From Nectonema munidae (lineage: Eukaryota; Nematomorpha; Nectonematoida; Nectonematidae): a stretch of DNA of 64,000 bases. Under the pieces are notes generated by a model. That model ran no database searches. It had not been told where the DNA came from and saw only the letters and a list, made by a program, of their open reading frames with translations. Numbering within the stretch: the stretch's first letter is position 1; the number at the start of each line of letters is the position of its first letter. Below, piece by piece: positions 61,605 through 64,000 of the stretch. The DNA lies in contig JAUIRK010001057.1 in assembly GCA_030549495.1 (NCBI GenBank), positions 714,501 to 778,500 of the forward strand, given 5' to 3'. Made by a program: the position numbers and the translations under genes.

Positions 61605-63384
61605 TGTATGTGTATTAACGAAAATGTTGTGTCTGTAACACAGCGTTATCAGCTGACTATTTGCTACCCTGGACGAATTAACAGTTGTATATGAGGATAT
61701 CCTTTACACGCGTTGCGACTCGCTGATAGCCCATTCATTCACAAGGCGGCGTATCGTTTGATGTTTGACAATGCGCGCTCATTATACGAAAACAAGAATA
61801 GCATCGGAGATAACAAGTACACTTACGTTCGGTGTTACAATGCATTGTTTTGCGATCTAATTAGCAATAATTTAAAGACAATAATTTATTAACCTTTATA
61901 AACTAGATATAAGATAGATATAGATAGGGGGATCATCTTTATTTGGTTTTAAAGGAATTTTCTTTTCTTTATCTATCATTTATTCACTTTGACCATAAAC
62001 TCGTCTATCAATTCAATTAAATTTTAAAATATAATATCAAAAATAAATCAGTTTTAATGCTAATATGTTTTAAAATCATTATTTCTTTCAATTGAAAGGA
62101 ATAGCATTAGCGAGTTTAGTGTCAAACAATATACTTTTTTTTTTGATAAAATTTTATTATAATTAAAATAATGGGATTTTAAAAATTGTGATTTAACCTA
62201 AGATGTGAAAGTGATAAGATTTAACAAGTTCTTACATGTGTAGATGAGTATGTTGTACCTTCACTGCGTGTACTTTCTTCAAATCTATATTTCCTGATCT
62301 TTGTGTATTCTTGTAGTTTTTAATCCATCTTTCTATTGACTTATGACGATTGGATGATCGTATTACAGCACTGCACAGGTATGGTTTGGACCGCTACCCA
62401 TAACAATTTGAAAATAATACAAGAGACGAGTATGACCTGGGTTTTCAAAATTTAATGTACATTTAAAATGTATATAGAAATGAAAATTACAGCATAGCTT
62501 CCAACAAATATGACGCTTCCTTATGTAATAGTTAAAGATAGAGTTTGATTGAATTTCTTTAAAACAAAAATTCCATAATTTTATTTTAGTAAATAATGAA
62601 TAAAACTAAATTCTATTAGTCAAAAATATTCAACTGACAATAAAATTGGAGATTAATAAGAAAATGAGGTGAAAAAATATTGGTTGATGATGAAACTAAA
62701 CTATCAGTGTAGAAATAAGGAAAACATCAAAGAAAGGGGTGGGAAGTTTTTGGTTTATAGCAAAAAAGAGAGTAGATACCGTCGGGTTCAAAGGGTTATG
62801 GTGGGCAGTGATTTCATGAAGTAGGATTCTTCGTGGCTCTAGATCTTATATATTCTGAATACATTTTAACTTTTCTTATGTTTTTTGGTTTTTGCTTCAA
62901 ATGACTTGAAATTTTATAACAGTGAATTGTTCACATTTAGAATGTACATTATAAACTTTAACAGTTTTATTCAAAAGTTAATTAATTTTGCAGATGGAAA
63001 ACCATATAATTAAATTTGTAATATCTTGGTAAATTGACTCTTTTGGTTCTTGCCTTGCTCTCCAGTATTAGCATGTATCTATTGCGAACATTCACTTTTA
63101 TTGTAATAAATTTGTAAAATAATCTCAAATTATAATCACAGTACTTATTTCATTTAGTGTGTTTTCTATTCTTACATAGAATTATTTCGAAGAAATTCTC
63201 TTCCAAGTATCGTTGTAGATTCCTACACTCCTCAGGGAAAATCAACTTCTGTCATTCTAAAACACTACACCAAAAGTTTTCAACGTAATCGCAATTTGCC
63301 GCAAGTGTTCGTCATTCCAGATGGAAATATTTTATCCTCGGAAAATGAACTCGCTTCGCGTCGCAGAAGACTCAAATCATTCAA
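19279..63384 (+). CDS. JPH: Junctophilin (3' end beyond window)
   Basis: Ten exons join in consistent phase (19279-19678, 42935-43160, 44818-~45005, 46765-46903, 46965-47246, 47308-47426, 49234-49404, 59128-59277, 59328-59672, 63180-63384), giving ~741 residues. Junctophilins tether ER/SR to the plasma membrane in excitable cells. The N-terminal MORN motifs bind the plasma membrane, a helical region spans the gap, and a C-terminal anchor sits in the ER. All eight MORN motifs are visible: six at residues ~20-165, a basic, serine-rich joining region, then two at ~285-340. The helix-rich segment ending [13 protein letters not shown] matches vertebrate VARELSPDFYQPG. The later region (residues ~455-741) is poorly conserved, as in the family. 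The anchor exon is not in the window. The gene looks intact. Intron 1 (23 kb) and intron 7 (9.7 kb) are packed with transposons. Confidence 0.95.
20510..20720. repeat. Short tandem array, ~60-bp unit
   Basis: About three and a half degenerate copies of a unit reading roughly ATATTTTAAA(G/A)ATG(A/C)CAT...CTAACCCTAAGCCTAAAA..TTATTCTTTTTGC. The CTAACCCTAAGCC core recurs at about 20548, 20607 and 20670. Non-coding; it may be the inner repeat of a transposon. Confidence 0.65.
21240..21482. repeat. Possible MITE with CAGGGTTGCG ends
   Basis: The left end CAGGGTTGCG (~21246) and right end CGCAACCCCTG (~21480) are inverted. Inside are GTCGG, GAGTCGAAAT and GAGTCTGAGTCCGA words that recur elsewhere (GACTCCGACTT near 16.2, 20.9 and 34.3 kb). 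Flanks do not show a clean 8-bp duplication, so the assignment is tentative. Confidence 0.4.
21823..22430 (-). pseudogene. Decayed hAT transposase (DUF4371 type) with left terminus
   Basis: The + strand begins with CATGGGCGCACATCC, matching both ends of the element at 32957-33232, followed by an 11-G run (21856-21866). Minus-strand frames in 22.0-22.35 kb give [43 protein letters not shown] and [16 protein letters not shown]. These fit the DUF4371 hAT N-terminal region, where GMFSILVDE-like blocks carry the first catalytic Asp. Stops interrupt it. The partner terminus was not located. Confidence 0.6.
25610..26400. repeat. Head-to-head satellite-like repeat units
   Basis: A unit containing ATGCTGATTTCATTTTTAGA then TTTTCGTAATTAGGGTG occurs near 25628 and again near 25822 (GCTCAGTTCATTTCAGA, TTTTCGCAATTAGGGTG). 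The complement occurs twice further right: near 26160 (GAGTGAAAACTGAATCGAGA) and near 26305 (ATGCGAAAACTGAGTCCAGA, GAAATGAAATTAGCATG). The two right units form a ~150-bp tandem pair sharing ATTTGATTGACACT.ACAGAT. So two units face two inverted units across ~300 bp. Confidence 0.7.
26560..26986 (-). other. Unassigned minus-strand open frames
   Basis: Overlapping minus-strand frames (26819-26565 and 26964-26749) contain [20 protein letters not shown] and [18 protein letters not shown]. They adjoin dispersed repeat copy B, and look like a decayed transposon or old coding exon rather than chance. I do not recognise the family and give no function. Confidence 0.3.
26987..27175. repeat. Dispersed repeat, copy B
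   Basis: Second copy of the sequence at 17733-17952, same orientation, roughly 85-90% alike by eye. Where copy A has the pure GAA tract, copy B has only a short AACAAGAAGAAAT and AAGAAAAAGAAT stretch just to its left. Confidence 0.8.
27295..27842. repeat. TIR element with TACCGTA ends
   Basis: Left end TACCGTACCC at 27295; right end GGGTATATACGGTA at 27842; these are inverted. The word GTCGACCATTACATGG recurs near the right side (27.52 and 27.80 kb), giving internal direct repeats. Non-coding. End type resembles TA-targeting DNA transposons; superfamily not settled. Confidence 0.5.
28041..28139. repeat. Three-copy short repeat
   Basis: TTGGCCCCCAATGTGTTTTT occurs at 28041 and 28120, with a one-base-shorter copy at 28078. 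A purely local tandem-like array, non-coding. Confidence 0.7.
31770..32340 (+). pseudogene. Decayed hAT transposase (ZBED5-like)
   Basis: Plus-strand blocks: [18 protein letters not shown] (family form NCVGICTDGA.AMTG, with a catalytic Asp), then a stretch corresponding to C..SHC..HR, then [20 protein letters not shown] and [20 protein letters not shown] (family form 'SR.F..LC.EMG..H..LLLHTEVRWLSRG'). Order and spacing match ZBED5/SCAND3-type hAT proteins. Frame changes and stops show it is dead. Confidence 0.7.
32957..33232. repeat. Non-autonomous hAT-like element
   Basis: Left end CAAGGGCGCGCACCC and right end GGATATGCGTCCATG are inverted relatives (consensus CATGGGCGCATATCC), also like the left end at 21823. 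Both ends carry G-rich pieces inside: 10 Gs at 32995-33004 on the left and GAGGGGGCGTCGCCCCCACC on the right. Flanking 8-mers CCGTGTAT and CTGTGTGC agree at 5 of 8 positions, so the insertion is old. Confidence 0.6.
34455..34937. repeat. TIR element with TCAAAACGCCCGA ends
   Basis: 13-bp perfect inverted ends: TCAAAACGCCCGA at 34455 and TCGGGCGTTTTGA ending at 34937, with looser pairing inside. About 483 bp, AT-rich, non-coding. No clear target duplication, so superfamily unassigned. Confidence 0.7.
36151..36172. repeat. (GT)n microsatellite
   Basis: About eleven GT units in intron 1. Confidence 0.9.
36545..37970 (-). pseudogene. Decayed copy of an unfamiliar multicopy protein family
   Basis: Minus-strand blocks, right to left: [19 protein letters not shown] (Cys pair beside Trp and Asp; ~37.83 kb), [20 protein letters not shown] (~37.5 kb), [20 protein letters not shown] then KDWPYGD and [20 protein letters not shown] (37.23-36.95 kb), and [20 protein letters not shown] then [13 protein letters not shown] (~36.69-36.57 kb). 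From memory, blocks of this kind ([34 protein letters not shown]) occur in order in an uncharacterised protein repeated many times in some invertebrate genomes. The blocks are in several frames, so this copy is broken. It is probably mobile-element cargo; no catalytic triad is recognisable to me and I assign no function. Confidence 0.6.
40296..41153. repeat. Possible hAT-like element enclosing a pogo-type MITE
   Basis: The left end CAGTGATTCCTAATCT and the complement of the right end, CAGTGTTTCACAAGCT, are alike, and G/C-rich pieces (GGGGGCGTGTAAGCGCGCC) lie just inside the right end. The 8-mers outside do not match (TTAGGGTG and GTCTAGAC), so the two ends may belong to different elements. 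Confidence 0.4.
40497..40917. repeat. pogo/Tigger-type MITE
   Basis: Inverted ends CAGTAAACTCCCGATAACT at 40497 and AGTTATCGGGAGTTTACTG ending at 40917 are perfect over 19 bp. Left flank TA fits pogo/Tc1 targeting; right flank is CA, one change from TA. 421 bp, non-coding apart from a chance frame at 40808. Confidence 0.8.
41350..41650 (-). mobile_element. LTR retrotransposon fossil (Ty3/gypsy-like, integrase tail)
   Basis: Minus-strand sequence contains [15 protein letters not shown], resembling the 'TPFELLFGRKP' block near the end of LTR-element integrases. Only this short piece is present, with no long terminal repeats nearby. It is broken and appears old. Assignment rests on one block and could be wrong. 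Confidence 0.4.
42361..42493 (+). repeat. tRNA-derived SINE, copy 1
   Basis: GGGGCGTGAGTAGGGTTGG, then TTAGATGCTGGATTC resembles a tRNA head with an A box. The B-box part is partly deleted compared with copy 2 at 44143. The body and tail (CCTCATAGTTCGATACAAGC, GGCGCAATTGTGCC, TCGATGAAAACACC) are shared. Confidence 0.75.
42700..42830 (+). repeat. SINE-like sequence with different head
   Basis: CTCATGTTCGAATCAGG is a good B box, with CTTTGAGTAAGACTTCTACC before it. The tail ACTCGATGAATACACCAT resembles the CTCGATGAAAACACCCC tail of the neighbouring SINEs, while the head is different. Confidence 0.5.
42935..43160 (+). CDS. JPH: Junctophilin exon 2 (MORN VI and joining region)
   Basis: Acceptor CAACTTTTAG ends at 42934. 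With exon 1 it reads [19 protein letters not shown], then [16 protein letters not shown]; human reads [22 protein letters not shown]. Further on, [12 protein letters not shown] matches human TRGGFVLNFHAD. I place the donor at CCGCA|GTATGC, leaving two bases, because it fits the phase of exon 3. An upstream GTAATC site would not. Confidence 0.93.
44143..44290 (+). repeat. tRNA-derived SINE, copy 2
   Basis: Fuller copy, in the intron between exons 2 and 3. A-box-like TAGGGTTGGTTAGATGC and B box GGGTTCGATTTCGC are ~35 bp apart as in tRNA promoters, followed by the same body as copy 1 and the end ACACCCCGGGGTACCTTTACC. Confidence 0.8.
44818..45005 (+). CDS. JPH: Junctophilin exon 3 (basic serine-rich joining region)
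   Basis: Acceptor CATCCTTAG ends at 44817. One base joins two from exon 2, then the frame reads [38 protein letters not shown] and [12 protein letters not shown]. The family has an equivalent basic segment between MORN VI and VII (human GSMKLRKSESKSSIS). The 3' border is uncertain: AC A|GTCAGG after 45005 gives the right phase, but A|GTTCTG a few codons later also does. The frame stays open to 45079. Confidence 0.75.
45480..46310 (-). pseudogene. LINE 3' end, split by a hAT MITE
   Basis: The minus-strand frame 46280-46089 includes [14 protein letters not shown], the hallmark C-terminal block of many LINEs ('LRWFGHV.RM'). The stretch ACCTTCAATACAGA.CATTTTTGATAAA...ACTAGTCAATGTTAATCTG occurs at both 45510-45560 and 46230-46300, so two related copies or a rearranged one may be joined. 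The sequence on each side of the MITE at 45598-45992 continues as one element. Confidence 0.7.
45598..45992. repeat. hAT MITE with perfect 8-bp duplication
   Basis: Ends CAGGGGCCGGGAACC and GGTTCCCGACCCCTG are inverted, one mismatch. The 8-mer ATCTAGAG flanks it exactly at 45590-45597 and 45993-46000. 395 bp, non-coding, inserted into LINE sequence in the intron between exons 3 and 4. The perfect duplication and near-perfect ends show a fairly recent insertion. Confidence 0.92.
46765..46903 (+). CDS. JPH: Junctophilin exon 4 (MORN VII)
   Basis: Acceptor TATTATAG ends at 46764 and donor TTCG|GTAAGA follows 46903. It reads [18 protein letters not shown], then [20 protein letters not shown] and CERSDGL. 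The human match is [20 protein letters not shown]. The WKNDKR core of MORN VII is identical. Confidence 0.96.
46965..47246 (+). CDS. JPH: Junctophilin exon 5 (MORN VIII and start of helix)
   Basis: The acceptor TTTAAAG ends at 46964 after an intron of only 61 bp. Joined to exon 4 it reads [20 protein letters not shown], then [15 protein letters not shown]; human reads YEGEWANNKRHGYGC and [12 protein letters not shown]. Then [20 protein letters not shown] and [11 protein letters not shown] start the helical region (human TREKVDRAIEGAQRAAAMARTK). The donor TCTAG|GTCTTT is at 47247. Confidence 0.96.
47308..47426 (+). CDS. JPH: Junctophilin exon 6 (helical region)
   Basis: Acceptor TTTGAACAG ends at 47307, after a 61-bp intron. 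It reads [20 protein letters not shown], then [20 protein letters not shown]; human reads ARAKADAADQAALAARQECD and IARAVARELSPDFYQPG. The Ala-rich heptads are the predicted long helix spanning the membrane junction. Donor CCAG|GTAGAT. Confidence 0.96.
47427..49233. other. Junctophilin intron 6, little recognised
   Basis: About 1.8 kb. A minus-strand stretch near 47.6-47.75 kb reads [20 protein letters not shown] in part and may be an old transposon piece, but I cannot name the family. The open frames at 47955 (+) and 48644 (-) lack support. Confidence 0.5.
49234..49404 (+). CDS. JPH: Junctophilin exon 7 (divergent region)
   Basis: Acceptor CAAAAAG ends at 49233. G from exon 6 plus GA completes the Gly of QPG, then [16 protein letters not shown] and [18 protein letters not shown], ending ARELYPPN. 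The donor CCCAACA|GTATTT gives the phase needed by exon 8. There is no close family match here; the call rests on phase, an open frame with coding-like composition, and position. The open frame continues to a stop at 49445. Confidence 0.75.
50097..50470 (-). pseudogene. hAT transposase C-terminal dimerisation domain
   Basis: The minus-strand frame from ~50375 reads [20 protein letters not shown] then [20 protein letters not shown] and [11 protein letters not shown]. This is the hAT-C domain (consensus 'S.AEAERSFS.MNLI.T..R..L....L..LM.I'). Just upstream (to ~50470) [19 protein letters not shown] continues in another frame. The rest of the transposase is absent; the adjoining MITE at 50565 starts a separate element. 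Confidence 0.85.
50565..51160. repeat. hAT MITE with perfect 8-bp duplication
   Basis: Ends CAGCCATGTCAAAC and GTTTGACATGCCTG (complement CAGGCATGTCAAAC; 13 of 14 match). GTCTATAA is repeated exactly at 50557-50564 and 51161-51168. GCGGCCC words lie inside both ends. 596 bp, no coding capacity. Confidence 0.93.
51817..52232. repeat. pogo/Tigger-type non-autonomous element
   Basis: Left end CAGTGGTTCTCCCTATAGAG and the complement of the right end, CAGTAGACTCCTTCCTAGAG, agree at most positions. The right flank is TA. The AACAACAG(G)TGGT...TATAGAG word recurs inside near 52.03 kb. The minus-strand frame 52183-51779 spans it but shows no transposase motif. Confidence 0.6.
52340..55820 (-). mobile_element. 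LINE (non-LTR retrotransposon), decayed, ~3.5 kb
   Basis: Read from 55820 leftward. A PHD-like finger protein comes first (55819-55415; [36 protein letters not shown]). An AP-endonuclease follows: [20 protein letters not shown] with [11 protein letters not shown] (~55.4-55.3 kb), [20 protein letters not shown] (~55.0 kb). A reverse transcriptase follows, with [11 protein letters not shown] and [14 protein letters not shown] (~53.35 kb; Tyr-x-Asp-Asp catalytic box). The C-terminal [20 protein letters not shown] is near 52.45 kb. Parts and order fit Jockey/I-group LINEs; exact clade unsure. Stops and frame changes interrupt it, and a MITE sits in the RT region at 53670. Few of the antisense + strand frames here mean anything. 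Confidence 0.85.
53670..53931. repeat. MITE nested in LINE, with 8-bp duplication
   Basis: Ends CGATGGCGGATCC and GGATCCGCCACTG (complement CAGTGGCGGATCC). The 8-mer TTTTTGAG is repeated exactly at 53662-53669 and 53932-53939. A 19-C run lies just inside the left end (53707-53725). 262 bp. LINE coding sequence continues on both sides, so it landed after the LINE. Confidence 0.92.
55853..56399. repeat. pogo/Tigger-type non-autonomous element
   Basis: Left end CAGTGTATTCGCCGCTATCC; the right end is the complement of CAGTATGTACGGAAATTC, with TA after it. Sub-terminal words (CGCCGCTAT, CGACCGCTATAGACAGG) match the sub-terminal region of the Tigger copy at 58.3-58.48 kb. It begins ~30 bp beyond the 5' end of the LINE. 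Confidence 0.55.
56620..58483 (-). mobile_element. Tigger/pogo DNA transposon, inactive transposase
   Basis: The terminus on the right is the complement of CAGTCAAACCTGTGTTAGCG at 58483, followed by TA. The transposase is read leftward: FARESS- and WFKDT-like N-terminal HTH (~57.95-57.8 kb), [19 protein letters not shown] (Tc5-type HTH, ~57.75 kb), [20 protein letters not shown] (first Asp), GGKRA, then after a frame change [27 protein letters not shown] and [13 protein letters not shown]. The family usually has DNAPCH there, so the second catalytic Asp is Gly here. [20 protein letters not shown] carries the third Asp. The tail continues to ~56.7 kb. The frameshift near 57.47 kb and the lost Asp make it dead. 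The left terminus was not found. Confidence 0.88.
59128..59277 (+). CDS. JPH: Junctophilin exon 8 (divergent region)
   Basis: Acceptor CACTTTAAG ends at 59127 and donor CATCAG|GTTTTT follows 59277. It reads [17 protein letters not shown], then [18 protein letters not shown] and YQIPPSFPS. No homology is recognised; support comes from matching phases on both sides and coding-like composition, and exon 9 follows after only 50 bp. Confidence 0.78.
59328..59672 (+). CDS. JPH: Junctophilin exon 9 (divergent region)
   Basis: Acceptor TTGTTTTTAG ends at 59327. It reads [54 protein letters not shown] and [15 protein letters not shown], and ends NASSK. The donor AAAA|GTACTA leaves one base, fitting exon 10. 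Long uninterrupted frame with balanced composition; family match not evident, as expected for this variable region. Confidence 0.82.
60030..61020 (+). pseudogene. Decayed multicopy-family remnant (VYLIFDRY block)
   Basis: Plus-strand [13 protein letters not shown], followed in nearby frames by [11 protein letters not shown], recalls a 'D.VFDRY...S.K..TR..R' block that I have seen in an uncharacterised, highly repeated protein family of invertebrate genomes. A preceding [12 protein letters not shown] piece may or may not belong. Stops and frame changes throughout. Low confidence. Confidence 0.3.
61245..61605. other. Homopolymer-rich aberrant stretch
   Basis: About 360 bp made almost only of long A, T and G runs with very little C, unlike anything else in the window. 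It ends in ~22 T and then ~29 A. It looks like degraded consensus or a misjoined read rather than natural sequence. The open frame at 61367-61618 within it (poly-Lys/Phe) is meaningless. Confidence 0.7.
63180..63384 (+). CDS. JPH: Junctophilin exon 10 (divergent region)
   Basis: Acceptor TTCTTACATAG ends at 63179 and donor TTCAA|GTAAGG follows 63384. It reads [38 protein letters not shown] and [20 protein letters not shown], then RLKSFK. Phase 1 in and phase 2 out, so at least one further exon follows. That exon should carry the C-terminal membrane anchor and lies beyond 64000 or in the last 600 bp unseen. Confidence 0.82.
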
Positions 63385-64000
63385 GTAAGGGCTTTCTTTC
63401 TCGCTTGCGTGCTTTCAAAATTTCCTTCCTACGAATCCTCTCCCATAAGTAAAGTAGAAGGTAAATACAGTGATACAGTAATGATCAATATGTGCTAGTG
63501 TGTCGTTAGTTTATGTATTATATATATTAGTGTAGTAGTAAACTAAAACACACATTCGAAACCGTTAACATTAAAATACACTGACGCAAAGTGTCTTTTA
63601 AAAATATTTTGCTGGAAATATTTTGTCTCGATTGGGATTTGAACCCGAGTCCTCTGAATTTCGCGCCCCTTATATATAGGTAAATAAGATATGATGCCTG
63701 TATGATCTCTGATTTTATTTCTCTTATTTTTATAAGAAAATGATTTACTTTTATATAACGCTTTACTACTGCTTACCAAAGACTGTACAGCAACGCAAAT
63801 ATATATAATTTTATATATACACATTCATAATTGAAATAAAATCATAATTTTTAAATAAGTTTGTCTTTAATCTTTTTTTAAAGATAGTGATGTCACTTTC
63901 ACATTTTAAACTTGTTTGCAATGCATTCCACATTTTAGGAGTAAAAATAAAAATAAGTTTTGATCCTTCACAGTTCTTACATTAAGAACTAAAAGTGTTG
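63385..64000. other. Start of junctophilin intron 10
   Basis: AT-rich. On the minus strand GGACTCGGGTTCAAATCCCA (63.65 kb) is a perfect tRNA B box with no A box at the right distance, so it is a SINE or tRNA-gene remnant. The minus-strand frame at 63543-63824 spans it and is unsupported. Confidence 0.55.

Larger units (their letters stand above)
59673..63179. other. Junctophilin intron 9 (~3.5 kb)
   Basis: Contains a decayed piece with [22 protein letters not shown] sequence (60.7-60.85 kb), a pogo-type left end (CAGTAAAACTTCTTCCTGCG near 61169), the aberrant homopolymer stretch at 61245-61605, and a GC-richer unidentified patch at 61630-61860. The rest to 63179 shows nothing recognisable. 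Confidence 0.6.

Noticed and set aside
61367-61618. 83-codon + frame
   Set aside because: Consists of translated homopolymer runs in the suspect stretch.
63630-63670. Functional tRNA gene on the minus strand
   Set aside because: The B box GGTTCAAATCC is perfect, but no A box or acceptor-stem pairing could be found at the required distance.
1-64000. CRISPR arrays, phage genes, bacterial operons
   Set aside because: Spliced genes, MITEs, LINEs and SINEs show this is animal nuclear DNA; no regularly spaced repeats were seen.

Overview
The window is animal nuclear DNA: strongly AT-rich, with host genes cut into short exons by GT...AG introns and a high load of transposon remnants. No bacterial, phage or CRISPR features are visible. 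The host proteins look invertebrate and the repeat content fits an AT-rich arthropod; a parasitic copepod is one guess, but the sequence does not prove a lineage. Nearly all open reading frames are chance or decayed-transposon frames. The host coding sequence had to be read as exons, checking that intron phases agree.

Two host genes lie in tandem on the + strand. (1) S-methyl-5'-thioadenosine phosphorylase (MTAP): five exons between 3689 and 14311 match residue ~61 to the C-terminus of the human enzyme with consistent phases. The exon(s) for the first ~60 residues were not found and probably lie left of the window. (2) A junctophilin gene: ten exons from 19279 to 63384 encode ~741 residues with all eight MORN motifs. 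The last exon(s), expected to carry the membrane anchor, lie right of the window. Its first intron is ~23 kb and its seventh ~9.7 kb.

Layout. 1-3688: upstream part of MTAP, with two small inverted-repeat elements. 3689-14311: MTAP, with a palindromic element, decayed hAT transposases and a piggyBac-like MITE in its introns. 14312-19278: intergenic, with an uninterrupted (GAA)334 tract of 1002 bp, one copy of a repeat whose second copy is at 26987, and a LINE reverse-transcriptase fragment. 19279-19678: junctophilin exon 1. 19679-42934: intron 1, a graveyard of hAT, pogo-type, unassigned TIR and inverted satellite-like repeats, plus a decayed copy of an unfamiliar multicopy protein family (36.5-38.0 kb). 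42935-49404: junctophilin exons 2-7, with tRNA-derived SINEs and a LINE tail split by a hAT MITE. 49405-59127: intron 7, holding a hAT transposase end, a hAT MITE with perfect target-site duplication, a ~3.5 kb LINE carrying a nested MITE, and three pogo/Tigger elements, one with a recognisable transposase. 59128-63384: exons 8-10, with a homopolymer-rich stretch at 61.25-61.6 kb that looks like damaged consensus sequence.

The two genes are functionally unrelated (methionine salvage; ER/SR-plasma membrane junctions). No clearly new biological system was found. The most unusual items are the pure GAA tract, the unfamiliar multicopy family at 36.5-38.0 kb, and the nested insertions dated by intact 8-bp duplications.
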